In this document: in pieces, positions 1 to 7,480 of the stretch
Layout of the letters: each line of letters opens with the position of its first letter
How positions within the stretch are numbered: position 1 is the stretch's first letter
Source: Aquabacterium sp.
Lineage (GTDB): Bacteria; Pseudomonadota; Gammaproteobacteria; Burkholderiales; Burkholderiaceae_C
Assembly (NCBI GenBank): GCA_030654555.1
Contig: JAURXG010000394.1
Location: forward strand, 1-17,872
Reading direction: 5' to 3'
Length of the DNA: 17,872 bases
The notes under the pieces: model-generated
Database searches by the model: none
Seen by the model: the letters and a program-made list of their open reading frames with translations, nothing else
Told to the model about the DNA's origin: nothing
Position numbers and translations under genes: made by a program

Positions 1-717
1 AAGCACCAGCCGCTCCAGCCGCAGTGCCGAAGCCTGCGGCTGCTCCAGGCCGTCGGCCACGGCTTGTTTCATGCGGCGCAGCACCAGCGGGCTCTTGCTG
101 GCGATGCGTGAAGCGAGCTTCTCGACCGCGGGCACCAATTCGGCATCGGGCACCACGCGATTCACCAGGCCCAGCGGAACCAGTTCGCGTGCGGGCATGG
201 TGTCGCCGGTGAACAGCAGGTACTTGGCGGCCGTGGCGCCGATGCGTCGCGGCAGCACCGCTGCACCACCGGCGCCGGGGAAGACGCCGAAGTTGGCGTG
301 CGCGTCACCGATGCGGGTGCTTTCGGCGGCGATGATCAGGTCACAGGCCATCGCCAGTTCAAGCCCGCCGGCCATGGTCAGGCCGTTCAGTGCCGCGATG
401 GTCGGCTTGGGGAGGGCGCGCAGGCGGTCGATCATGCCGGCCACGAGATCGAGGAACGCGGTCATCGGGTCGTCCGCGCCGGGTTCGGTGCCGGCGCTCT
501 CGAACACCCCCTTCAGGTCGGCGCCGGCACAAAAGGCGCGGCCGGTGCCGGTCAGCACGACGACGCGGATCTGAGGATCCCGCTCAATCTGTTCGATGGC
601 GGCGAGCAACTCGCTGCACATCGTGTCGGACAAGGCATTCATCGCCTCGGGCCGGTTGAGCGTGATCCACGCCGTGGCGCCCCGCCGCTCGAGCAGTATG
701 GCAGTCATCACTTCCAT
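1..717 (-). CDS. Enoyl-CoA hydratase/isomerase (crotonase) family protein, 3' end outside window
   Basis: Reading leftward from the ATG at 717, an open frame of 239 codons runs off the left edge, so the C-terminus is missing. It starts MEVMTAILLERRG, and AAGGAG lies 7 bases upstream, which supports this start over the in-frame Met4. The crotonase fold is clear: NRPEAMNALS near residue 21, the oxyanion-loop motif AFCAGADLKG at 61-70, MAGGLELAMACD around 115-126 and FPGAGG shortly after. The first catalytic glutamate of classical hydratases (Glu144 in the rat mitochondrial enzyme) is present as Glu120. The second (Glu164), 20 residues on, is His140. That makes simple syn-hydration of a 2-enoyl-CoA less certain; isomerase, hydrolase or a variant hydratase is possible. 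It lies 63 bases downstream of the dehydrogenase gene and is probably co-transcribed with it. Family call firm, reaction unknown. Confidence 0.9.
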   Translation of the reverse strand, partial: MEVMTAILLERRGATAWITLNRPEAMNALSDTMCSELLAAIEQIERDPQIRVVVLTGTGRAFCAGADLKGVFESAGTEPGADDPMTAFLDLVAGMIDRLRALPKPTIAALNGLTMAGGLELAMACDLIIAAESTRIGDAHANFGVFPGAGGAAVLPRRIGATAAKYLLFTGDTMPARELVPLGLVNRVVPDAELVPAVEKLASRIASKSPLVLRRMKQAVADGLEQPQASALRLERLVL

Positions 718-780
718 TGCGGGTCTCCTTCTTGTCGGTCCCTGGCCGCGGCCTGCATCGGGCCGCAGTCCAACTGGGCG

Positions 781-1965
781 TCAGCCCTTGAGCAGTTCTT
801 CCGCGATGATCATCTTGCGTACCTCGGACGTGCCGGCGCCGATCTCGAGGATCTTGATGCAGCGGAACAGCCGGTTGATCTCGGATTCCCAGATGTAGCC
901 GCTGCCGCCGTGCACCTGGACGGCCTTGTTGAGCACGCGGTTGCAGGCCTCGCCGGCGAAGAGGATGGAGGCCGCGGTGAGCTTGTGTGCTTCGCCGCGA
1001 CCGCCGCCACCGATCTCGAGATCGTTCACGCTGGCCAGCGTACGCCAGACCAGCGCCTTCATCGCCTCGGTCTCGGTGTACATCTCGGCCAGCAGCGCCT
1101 GCACCATCTGGAAGTTGCCGATCGGCTGGCCGAACTGCGAGCGGGTCTTGGCGTACGCCACGCTCAGATCCAGCGCGCGCTCGGCGATGCCCACGCACAA
1201 CTCGGCCACCAGTGCACGCTCCAGGTCCAGACCGCTCATCACGATCTTCACCCCCTCGTTCTCGGCACCCACCAGGTTGGCCACGGGCACGCGGCAGTCG
1301 TCGAACACCAGTTCGCCGGTCGGGCTGCCGCGAAAGCCCATCTTGATGAGCTTCTGCGCCACGCTGAAGCCCGGGAAGTGCTTCTCGACGATGAAGGCCG
1401 AGATGCCCTTGGCGCCCCGCTCTGGCGCGGTCTTGGCATACACCAGCAGCACGTCGGCCACGGGTCCGTTGGTGATGTAGAGCTTGCTGCCATTGAGCAC
1501 GTAGTGGTCGCCGTCGCGGCGCGCAGTGGTGCGCATGCCGCCCAGCGCGTCCGACCCGGCACCGGGTTCGGTCAAGCCGAGGGCGCCGATCTTCGAGCCG
1601 TCACACAGGCCCGGCAGGTACCGTCGGCGCTGCGCTTCGCTGGCGTTGCGGTAGATGTTGTTCACGCAGAGGTTGTCGTGCGCTGCCCAGGACAGGGCCA
1701 TGGCTGGATTCCAGCGAGCGAAGGCCTGGCAGACCAGCCCCGAAGCGAACAGATCCATGCCGGCGCCGCCATAGTCCGGCGGCACCGTGGCACCCATGAA
1801 GCCGGCGGCGCCGATGCGTGCGAAGGCTTCTGGCGGCCACCACTCCTCGTCGTCCATGCGGCGCGACAAGGGCGCCAGTTCCGTGCGCGCGAACTTGTCG
1901 GCGGCCTCGAGCACAGCCTCGTCGTCGGCATTCAGGGCGAACCGGGTGGAGCGTGTCTGGGCCAT
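781..1965 (-). CDS. Acyl-CoA dehydrogenase, isovaleryl-CoA dehydrogenase-like
   Basis: A 394-residue flavoprotein that would oxidise a short branched acyl-CoA to its 2-enoyl-CoA, passing electrons to ETF. Visible motifs are LTEPGAGSD (131-139), YVLNGSKLYITNG (155-167), the FAD-contact region RSQFGQPIGNFQ, and GGSGYIWESEINRLFR near the C-terminus. MSGLDLER (243-250) carries the catalytic base at Glu249, the position used by isovaleryl-CoA dehydrogenase (human Glu254). The usual YEGTSQ glutamate site reads IGAGTSEV, also as in isovaleryl-CoA dehydrogenases. The frame stays open back to an ATG at 2067, but that would run through the promoter-like region; MAQTRSTRF at 1965 fits the family length, although no good ribosome site precedes it. 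Family call strong. The substrate could be isovaleryl-CoA or another 3-methyl-branched acyl-CoA. Confidence 0.9.
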   Translation of the reverse strand: MAQTRSTRFALNADDEAVLEAADKFARTELAPLSRRMDDEEWWPPEAFARIGAAGFMGATVPPDYGGAGMDLFASGLVCQAFARWNPAMALSWAAHDNLCVNNIYRNASEAQRRRYLPGLCDGSKIGALGLTEPGAGSDALGGMRTTARRDGDHYVLNGSKLYITNGPVADVLLVYAKTAPERGAKGISAFIVEKHFPGFSVAQKLIKMGFRGSPTGELVFDDCRVPVANLVGAENEGVKIVMSGLDLERALVAELCVGIAERALDLSVAYAKTRSQFGQPIGNFQMVQALLAEMYTETEAMKALVWRTLASVNDLEIGGGGRGEAHKLTAASILFAGEACNRVLNKAVQVHGGSGYIWESEINRLFRCIKILEIGAGTSEVRKMIIAEELLKG

Positions 1966-2038
1966 GGTGGAAGTTGGGACGAGGGGTGGAACAGCGCAGC
2001 GCGCAAGCGTTGACCTGGCTGGCGTCGAATCCAGAGGC

Positions 2039-2067
2039 AGGTTAGGTCGTTGTTGCTTATCTGTCAA
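2039..2067 (-). promoter_or_regulatory. Putative sigma-70 promoter for the minus-strand dehydrogenase/crotonase pair
   Basis: On the minus strand there is a perfect TTGACA (2067-2062), a 17-base spacer and TAACCT (2044-2039), which matches 3 of 6 bases of the -10 consensus. Transcription would start near 2032, leaving a leader of about 65 bases before the ATG at 1965. The -35 hexamer and spacing are good, the -10 is weak. Prediction by eye only. Confidence 0.45.
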
Positions 2068-2081
2068 GCGTTAGATAGACT
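2053..2081 (+). promoter_or_regulatory. Putative promoter for the plus-strand operon
   Basis: TTGCTT (2053-2058) and TAGACT (2076-2081) are 17 bases apart and 55 bases upstream of the ligase ATG at 2136. The -10 matches 4 of 6 consensus bases and the -35 matches 3 of 6. It overlaps the minus-strand promoter, so the two operons could be controlled from one site. An alternative is TTGTTG at 2050 with a shifted -10. Confidence 0.3.
2058..2077. promoter_or_regulatory. Inverted repeat, candidate operator between divergent promoters
   Basis: TATCT, ten bases, then AGATA form a 20-base imperfect palindrome. It is AT-rich against a GC-rich background, covers the minus-strand -35 and lies inside the plus-strand promoter spacer. 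The size suits a dimeric TetR- or MarR-type repressor, as is common for acyl-CoA catabolic operons. No regulator gene is present in the window, so the binding protein is unknown. Confidence 0.35.
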
Positions 2082-2135
2082 TATGACGGAAGGCGGCCCT
2101 TTGGTGGCGCCACAACTGGAGCACAACGGACTGGC

Positions 2136-3698
2136 ATGGCAACGGGAAACTTCGCGCAGACGCTGACAGTGGCAGACCTGTTGCGCAAGCAGGTGGTCAC
2201 CCGCACCCATTGTCCGGCGCTGGAAGACAGCGAGGGCACGCTGAGCTATGGTGATCTCGATCAGCTCGTCAACCGATTGGCGCAGGCCCTGCTGGTTCGC
2301 GGTCTGCAGCCCGGCGACCGGGTGGCTGTCCTGGCCGAGAACTGTCGCGAGTACATCGTGCTGCAACTGGCGGCGGCCAAGACCGGCGTCGTCGTGGCCT
2401 GCTTGAACTGGCGCCTGGTCGACGGGGAAATGCGCCATTGCATGCGCCTCGTCGCGCCCCGGATGGTGTTCGTGTCGGCGCGTTATGCGCCGGTGCTGGC
2501 GCGCATCGACCACGGCGTGCCCGATGTGGTCGAGATCGACACCCAGTTCGAGTTGCTGCTGGCCGGTGTGCCGGACATCGATCCGCTGATCGATGTCGAC
2601 CCGGAGCAGGGTCTGGTCATCCTCTACACCAGCGGTACCACCGGGCTGCCCAAGGGCGCGGTGATCAGCCAGCGCGCCATGGTGGCGCGGGCGATGTGTT
2701 TCGCGGCCGAATTCGGCATCGGCGCTGAACAGTCCTACGTGGCCTGGTCGCCGCTGTTTCACATGGCGGCCACCGATTTCAGCCTGGCCACGCTGATGAT
2801 CGGCGGCAAGGTGGTGGTGCAGGACGGCCTCGACGTTGACCGGCTTTGCGCGACGATCGAGCGCGAATCGATTGGCTGGCTGGTGGCGATGCCGGGCATG
2901 ATTGACTTGCTCATCGACGGCCTGCGGCGCAATCGCACCAAGCCGCGCGGCGTGCGCGTGGTCGGTGCGATGGCCGACCTGGTGCCGCTGCAGCAGATCG
3001 CCGATTTGACCGGCTTGTTGGGCGCCCCATACATCAACAGCTTCGGCGCGACCGAAACCGGCCTGGCCCCGGCCTCGGGCGCGTTGTTGGCGCCCGGCGT
3101 CGTTCCCGCCAGCCTGGCCAAGCGTGAGTCGGCCTTCTGCCGCCTGCGCCTGGTCGACGCTGATGATCGCGACGTGCCACTTGGCACGCCCGGGGAGGCG
3201 GCGCTGCGGGGGCCGACCCTTTTCTCGGGCTACTGGAACGCGCCCGAGGTCAACGCGCACGATTTCCGCGGCGGCTGGTTCCACATGGGCGACCTGTTCG
3301 TGCGCCGGCCCGACGGCACGCTGGACTTCGTCGACCGCGCCAAGTACCTGATCAAGTCGGGCGGCGAGAACATCTACCCGGCCGAGATCGAGCGCGTGCT
3401 GCTGGCACAGCCCGGCGTGGCCGACGCTGCGGTGGTACGCCAGCGCGACGAGCGCTGGGGCGAAGTGCCGGTGGCCTTCGTGGCCTTCAAGCCCGGCGCC
3501 GGCGTGGACACCGAGGCACTCCGGGAATGCTGCCGCGAGCAGCTGGCCGGCTACAAGATTCCCAAGGAATTCCGTGTTGTGAATCTGGCGGCGTTCCCAC
3601 GCAGCAGCACCGGCAAGATCCAGCGCCACGAAATCGAGCGGCTCTGGCTGGCGCCGGGCGACGCTCATCCCCGCGACATCCCAAGGAGACCCACATGA
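2136..3698 (+). CDS. AMP-dependent acyl-CoA ligase (ANL superfamily), first of two
   Basis: A 520-residue enzyme that activates a carboxylic acid through an acyl-AMP to its CoA thioester. The ATP-binding P-loop LYTSGTTGLPKG is at about 163-174, the A5 motif NSFGATETG at about 300-308, and the TGD-type motif GWFHMGD at about 379-385. Next come DFVDRAKYLIKSGGENIYP and, near 490, PRSSTGKIQ, whose lysine is the adenylation-step catalytic lysine. Length is ordinary for a FadD/FadK- or cyclohexanecarboxylate-type ligase. Only a weak ribosome site precedes the ATG at 2136. The stop overlaps the next start as ATGA, so the two ligases should be translated together. It is the first gene after the divergent promoter region. 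The substrate cannot be read from the sequence; the downstream genes point to a branched or isoprenoid acid. Confidence 0.9.
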   Translation: MATGNFAQTLTVADLLRKQVVTRTHCPALEDSEGTLSYGDLDQLVNRLAQALLVRGLQPGDRVAVLAENCREYIVLQLAAAKTGVVVACLNWRLVDGEMRHCMRLVAPRMVFVSARYAPVLARIDHGVPDVVEIDTQFELLLAGVPDIDPLIDVDPEQGLVILYTSGTTGLPKGAVISQRAMVARAMCFAAEFGIGAEQSYVAWSPLFHMAATDFSLATLMIGGKVVVQDGLDVDRLCATIERESIGWLVAMPGMIDLLIDGLRRNRTKPRGVRVVGAMADLVPLQQIADLTGLLGAPYINSFGATETGLAPASGALLAPGVVPASLAKRESAFCRLRLVDADDRDVPLGTPGEAALRGPTLFSGYWNAPEVNAHDFRGGWFHMGDLFVRRPDGTLDFVDRAKYLIKSGGENIYPAEIERVLLAQPGVADAAVVRQRDERWGEVPVAFVAFKPGAGVDTEALRECCREQLAGYKIPKEFRVVNLAAFPRSSTGKIQRHEIERLWLAPGDAHPRDIPRRPT

Positions 3699-5302
3699 AC
3701 CCCGAACTCGAGATGAACCTGCTGCGCCGGCAGAACCTGGGCGACAGCCTGCGCCGGGCGGCGCAGGCCGCGGGCGACAAGCCGGCGGTCATCTTCTGCG
3801 CCACCGATGGCGCCACTGAAACCCACAGCTATGCACAGCTGAACGCGCTGGTCAATGCGGTGGCGAACAACCTCGTCCGGCGGGGCATCAAGAAGGGCGA
3901 CCGCGTGGCCGCGCTGTCACGCAACAACGTGCCCTTCCTGGCGCTGGGCTATGCGCTGCACAAGATCGGCGCCTGGTTGGTGCCGGTGAATTTCATGCTG
4001 CAGCCGGCGGACGTGCAGCAACTGATCGAGTTCGCCGAGGCCAGGTGGTTCTTCGTTGAGGATGCCCTGCTGGGCAACGTCGACAGCGTGCTGGGCAAGA
4101 TGGCTTGTGTTGAACAGTTTGTCCAGTTCAGCGTTTCTGGCAAGGCGGCGCCTGCCGGTTGGATGGCGTTTGCCGAACTGGCCTCGGGGACCGCCGACGA
4201 ACCCCAGGTCCTCATCGACAGCGACGACGTCGCCACGATGTTCTTCACCAGTGGCACCGAGTCGTCGCCGAAGGGCGTTCTGACCTCGCACGCCAACTTT
4301 CATGCCTCACACCTGGCCTGGGCGCTGAACTTCGGCTTGGCCCAGGACGACCGCCTGCTGATGAGCCTGCCGCTCATTCACGTCGCCGGCTATCTGTTCT
4401 CCACCTACGCCCTGGCCAACCAGGTCACGATGGTGATGACGCAGGTACCGCAACCGGTGCAGATGATTGACCTCGTCGCGCGTCACCGGCTCAGCGTCAT
4501 GGTGTTGCCTCCGACGCTGTATGTGGCGATGCTGTCGTGCCCCAACTTCGGCACGTCGGATCTTCGCTGCGCGACCAAGCTGGGCACCTGGGCCTCGACG
4601 ATCCCCAAGTCAATGATCGATGGCTGGAAGCAGGCGGCGCCGTCGTCGCGCTTCTTCTCGGTGCAAGGTTCCAGCGAATCGACCGCCTCTTTGCTGACCG
4701 GTGGCTGGGTGGACGGTTGGGAGCAGATGCCCAACCAGGACGGCCGCTGGGTCGGCCGCGTCGCCTCGGTGGCCGCCGACGTGCGTCTGGTCGACGATGA
4801 CGGCAAGGACGTGGCCGACGGCGAATCGGGCGAGCAGATCGTGCGCGGCCCGGTCATCATGAAGGGCTACTACAAGAACGACGAGGCCAACCGGCGCGCT
4901 CTCCGCAACGGCTGGTTCCACACTGGCGACATCCTGTTCCGTGATGCTGCGGGCAACTACTACTTTGCCGACCGCAAGAAGGACATGATCAAGACCGGCG
5001 GCGAAAACGTCTATTGCCAGGAAGTGGAAAGCGTGCTGGGCACCCATCCGGCCGTGATGCAGTGCGCCGTGTTCGGCCTGCCCGACGAGCACTGGGGCGA
5101 GGCGGTGACGGCCGCCGTGATCGCGCGTCCCGGGGCCACCGTGACCGAGGCCGAGTTGATCGAGTTCTGTCGCGATCGCCTGCCCGGCTTCAAGGCGCCC
5201 AAGCGCATCCATTTCCGCAACTCGCTGCCGATCAGTGCGGCCAACAAGATCCTCAAGCGGGATCTCAAGGCCGAGTACGCACCAGCCGCCAAGGCAGGCT
5301 GA
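3695..5302 (+). CDS. AMP-dependent acyl-CoA ligase (ANL superfamily), second of two
   Basis: A 535-residue acyl-CoA ligase. The start at 3695 is set by AAGGAG six bases upstream and by the ATGA overlap with the preceding gene; the frame stays open further upstream, but that part is a shadow of the first ligase. Motifs are FFTSGTESSPKG (P-loop, about 183-194), VQGSSEST (A5), GWFHTGD, DRKKDMIKTGGENVY and the C-terminal catalytic lysine Lys518 in ANKILKRDL. The P-loop has ESS where the first ligase has TGL, and overall similarity to its neighbour looks only moderate, so this is not a recent tandem duplicate. Two ligases at the head of one operon may act on successive or alternative acids, for example the starting acid and a shortened or oxidised product. 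Substrate unknown. Confidence 0.9.
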   Translation: MNPELEMNLLRRQNLGDSLRRAAQAAGDKPAVIFCATDGATETHSYAQLNALVNAVANNLVRRGIKKGDRVAALSRNNVPFLALGYALHKIGAWLVPVNFMLQPADVQQLIEFAEARWFFVEDALLGNVDSVLGKMACVEQFVQFSVSGKAAPAGWMAFAELASGTADEPQVLIDSDDVATMFFTSGTESSPKGVLTSHANFHASHLAWALNFGLAQDDRLLMSLPLIHVAGYLFSTYALANQVTMVMTQVPQPVQMIDLVARHRLSVMVLPPTLYVAMLSCPNFGTSDLRCATKLGTWASTIPKSMIDGWKQAAPSSRFFSVQGSSESTASLLTGGWVDGWEQMPNQDGRWVGRVASVAADVRLVDDDGKDVADGESGEQIVRGPVIMKGYYKNDEANRRALRNGWFHTGDILFRDAAGNYYFADRKKDMIKTGGENVYCQEVESVLGTHPAVMQCAVFGLPDEHWGEAVTAAVIARPGATVTEAELIEFCRDRLPGFKAPKRIHFRNSLPISAANKILKRDLKAEYAPAAKAG

Positions 5303-5310
5303 CGGGCATC

Positions 5311-5328
5311 GGCCGCCAAGGGGCGGTC
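5311..5328 (+). other. Small hairpin between ligase and thiolase genes
   Basis: GGCCGCC and GGCGGTC pair as a 7-base stem with one G-U pair and an AAGG loop, just after the ligase stop. No T-run follows, so I do not call it a terminator. It may stabilise or separate transcript segments; the 62-base gap holds nothing else except the thiolase ribosome site (CAAGGAG, 5349-5355). Confidence 0.3.
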
Positions 5329-5364
5329 GAGTCCGAAATTTCTCAACCCAAGGAGTCTTTTGCC

Positions 5365-6549
5365 ATGAACCAGAAAGTCATCGTCGCCGGCGTCGGCATG
5401 GTCCCGTTCGCCAAGCCCGGTGCGAGCGAGCCCTACAACGTCATGGGAGCGCAGGCCGCCCGCCTGGCACTGGCCGACGCCGGGATCGATTACTCAAAGA
5501 TCCAGCAGGCCTACGTCGGCTACGTCTACGGCGATTCCACCTGCGGCCAGCGCGCGCTGTATCCGGTGGGCATGACCGGCATTCCGATCATCAACGTCAA
5601 CAACAACTGCTCCACCGGTTCGTCGGCGCTGTTCCTGGCGCGCCAGGCGGTGCAGTCGGGCGCGGTCGACTGCGTGCTGGCGCTGGGCTTCGAACAGATG
5701 CAGCCAGGTGCCATCAAGGCCGCCTTCACCGACCGGCCGACGCCGTTCGAGGAATTCGACCAGATCACCGACGTACTGGTCGGCCACGCCGAGATTCCGC
5801 TCGCGCTGCGCTACTTCGGCGGCGCCGGCAAGGCCCACATGGACAAGTACGGCACCCAGCTGGAAACCTTCGCGGCGATCCGCGCCAAGGCCAGCCGGCA
5901 CGCGGTCAACAACCCGCTGGCACTGTTCCGCAAGGAGGTCACGACCGAAGACGTGATGGCCTCGCCGATGCTCTGGGAAGGCGTGTTGACGCGCTTGATG
6001 GCCTGCCCGCCCACCTGTGGCGCTGCGGCCGCCGTGGTCTGCTCGGAAGCCTTCGCCAAGAAGCACGGCCTGAACACCCAGGTCAGCATCACGGCCCAGG
6101 CCATGACCACCGATTTCCACAGCACCTTCGACTCGAAGGACATGATGCGCGTCGTCGGCTACGACATGGCGCGCGACGCGGGCCGCCAGGTCTATGAAGC
6201 GGCCGGCATCGGCCCCGGCGACGTCGACGTGGTCGAGTTGCACGACTGCTTTGCGCAGAACGAACTGATCACCTACGAAGGCCTGGGCCTGTGCCCGGAA
6301 GGCGGCGCCGAAAAGTTCGTGCGCGACGGCGACAACACCTATGGCGGCAAGGTCGTCACCAACCCCTCCGGAGGCCTGTTGTCCAAGGGCCATCCGCTGG
6401 GCGCCACCGGCCTGGCCCAGTGCTACGAGCTGACGCACCAACTGCGCGGCACGGCCGACAAGCGCCAGGTCAAGGGCGCGCGCGTGGCGCTGCAACACAA
6501 CCTCGGGCTGGGCGGCGCTTGCGTTGTCACGCTCTACCAGGGCGCGTGA
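5365..6549 (+). CDS. SCP-x-type 3-ketoacyl-CoA thiolase (no SCP2 domain)
   Basis: A 394-residue thiolase that would cleave a 3-ketoacyl-CoA with CoA to release acetyl- or propionyl-CoA. CAAGGAG nine bases upstream fixes the ATG at 5365. The sequence follows the animal SCP-x thiolase domain closely from memory: VGYVYGDSTCGQRA (51-64), GMTGIPIINVNNNCSTGS with nucleophile Cys82, VVELHDCFAQNEL with His293 and its neighbouring Cys, NPSGGLLSKGHPLGATG with His343, and LQHNLGLGG at the end. HDCF in place of NEAF, and HNLG in place of the usual CxG, are hallmarks of the SCP2-thiolase class. The protein stops right after the thiolase fold, so the sterol-carrier domain fused to eukaryotic SCP-x is absent. 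SCP-x is known to handle 2-methyl-branched 3-ketoacyl-CoAs. The stop overlaps the next start (GTGA). Confidence 0.9.
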   Translation: MNQKVIVAGVGMVPFAKPGASEPYNVMGAQAARLALADAGIDYSKIQQAYVGYVYGDSTCGQRALYPVGMTGIPIINVNNNCSTGSSALFLARQAVQSGAVDCVLALGFEQMQPGAIKAAFTDRPTPFEEFDQITDVLVGHAEIPLALRYFGGAGKAHMDKYGTQLETFAAIRAKASRHAVNNPLALFRKEVTTEDVMASPMLWEGVLTRLMACPPTCGAAAAVVCSEAFAKKHGLNTQVSITAQAMTTDFHSTFDSKDMMRVVGYDMARDAGRQVYEAAGIGPGDVDVVELHDCFAQNELITYEGLGLCPEGGAEKFVRDGDNTYGGKVVTNPSGGLLSKGHPLGATGLAQCYELTHQLRGTADKRQVKGARVALQHNLGLGGACVVTLYQGA

Positions 6550-6995
6550 ACGTGATCGACAAGAAACACATCGGCTACGCGCCGTCGCCCACGCTGTGGA
6601 ACGTTGAGAAGGGCCGCATCGCCTTCTTCGCCAAGGTGATCGGCCTGACCGACCCCGTCCACACCGACGAGGCGGCCGCCAAGGCCGCCGGCTACCGCGG
6701 CATCGTGGCGCCGCCGACCTTCATCTTCGGCGCGCCGGGCGATTCGGGCGAGACCATGAAGCTGATCGAGACGCTCGAGATCGACCTCGGCAAGGTGCTG
6801 CACGGCGAGCAGCGCTTCGACTATCACGCGCCGGTGTGTGCGGGCGACACCTTGCGCTTTGAGTCCAGGGTGAGCGACATCTACGACAAGAAGGGCGGTG
6901 CGCTGGAGTTCGTCGTCAACGACACGAAGGTCACGAACCAGCTTGGCGAACATGTCGCCGATCTGCACTCGGTCATCGTCGTGCGCCACGCCTGA
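6546..6995 (+). CDS. FAS1-like/MaoC N-terminal hot-dog protein, hydratase partner subunit
   Basis: A 149-residue hot-dog protein beginning at GTG (6546), which overlaps the thiolase stop; a second GTG two codons on is an alternative. Key region: WNVEKGRIAFFAKVIG, DPVHTDEAAAKAAGYRG and IVAPPTFIF, the pattern of the N-terminal FAS1-like dehydratase domain (MaoC_dehydrat_N). The Asp-x-Asn-Pro-x-His hydratase motif is replaced by a related DPVHTDE stretch, so this subunit probably shapes the acyl tunnel while the next gene supplies catalysis. This split is known from HadA/HadB-type dehydratases and from the two hot-dog halves of MFE-2 hydratase 2. Ten bases separate it from the MaoC gene, whose ribosome site overlaps this stop codon. 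Function by family and context. Confidence 0.8.
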   Translation: MNVIDKKHIGYAPSPTLWNVEKGRIAFFAKVIGLTDPVHTDEAAAKAAGYRGIVAPPTFIFGAPGDSGETMKLIETLEIDLGKVLHGEQRFDYHAPVCAGDTLRFESRVSDIYDKKGGALEFVVNDTKVTNQLGEHVADLHSVIVVRHA

Positions 6996-7005
6996 AGGAG
7001 ATGCC

Positions 7006-7422
7006 ATGACATTCGACGCACAAAAGATCCAGGTCGGCGACGCCCTGCCCGTGTTGCAACTGGCACCGATCAGCCGCACCACGCTGGCCCTGTTTGCCGG
7101 CGCCTCGGGTGACCACAACCCGATCCACATCGACATCGACTTCGCCAAGAAGGCGGGCATGAAGGACGTGTTTGCGCACGGCATGTTGTCCATGGCCTAC
7201 CTGGCCCGGGCGCTTGCGCAATGGGTGCCGCAGCGGCGCATCCTGAGCTATGGCGTGCGTTTCGCGGCCATCACGCAACTGGGCGACCGGGTGCAGTGCA
7301 GCGGCAGGGTGGTCGAGAAGCTGATCCACAAAGGCCGGCCCTGCGCGCGCGTGGAGCTGACCGCCGCCAAGGCCAGCGGCGACGTCACGTTGGCCGGCGA
7401 CGCGCTGGTGGCGCTGGACTGA
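7006..7422 (+). CDS. MaoC-family (R)-specific enoyl-CoA hydratase, catalytic subunit
   Basis: A 138-residue hot-dog hydratase. AAGGAG at 6995-7000 sits five bases before the ATG at 7006; the ATG at 7001 is in another frame. The hydratase-2 motif GDHNPIHIDIDFAKKAG is present with the catalytic pair Asp36 and His41, and FAHGMLSMAYL follows, as in PhaJ-type (R)-hydratases. It should add water to a 2-enoyl-CoA giving the (3R)-hydroxyacyl-CoA, most likely as a heterodimer with the preceding gene product. The stereochemistry fits the SDR encoded next and differs from the (3S) route of crotonases. Length is that of a single hot-dog domain. Family call firm; the dimer is inference from gene pairing. 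Confidence 0.88.
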   Translation: MTFDAQKIQVGDALPVLQLAPISRTTLALFAGASGDHNPIHIDIDFAKKAGMKDVFAHGMLSMAYLARALAQWVPQRRILSYGVRFAAITQLGDRVQCSGRVVEKLIHKGRPCARVELTAAKASGDVTLAGDALVALD

Positions 7423-7423
7423 A

Positions 7424-7455
7424 CTCACCCATCACACATCTCTCACCCATCACAC
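7424..7455 (+). repeat. Two direct copies of a 14-base CA-rich repeat upstream of the SDR gene
   Basis: CTCACCCATCACAC occurs at 7424-7437 and again at 7442-7455, an 18-base period, within the 58-base gap between the MaoC and SDR genes. The gap is pyrimidine/CA-rich and G-poor, unlike its surroundings, and should leave the SDR ribosome site (AAGGAC, 7469-7474) unstructured. It probably arose by local duplication. Its use as a regulatory or translation-enhancing leader is speculative. Confidence 0.7.
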
Positions 7456-7480
7456 CTACATCCACATCAAGGACACAGCC

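Noticed and set aside
298..2013. Plus-strand open frame of 571 codons opposite the minus-strand crotonase and dehydrogenase
   Set aside because: It spans two minus-strand genes with full catalytic motifs and gives a His/Ala/Gly-rich translation without domains.
1966..2067. Longer N-terminus (34 extra residues) for the minus-strand dehydrogenase
   Set aside because: The extension would start inside the -35 box, adds residues without similarity to the family, and makes the protein longer than isovaleryl-CoA dehydrogenases.
2064..3668. Minus-strand open frame of 534 codons opposite the first ligase
   Set aside because: Its translation is His/Gln/Ala-rich with no family motif, while the plus strand has every ANL ligase motif.
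5311..5328. Intrinsic terminator between ligase and thiolase genes (likewise the hairpins at 10699 and 12352)
   Set aside because: None of these hairpins is followed by a T-run, and closely spaced co-directional genes continue past each.
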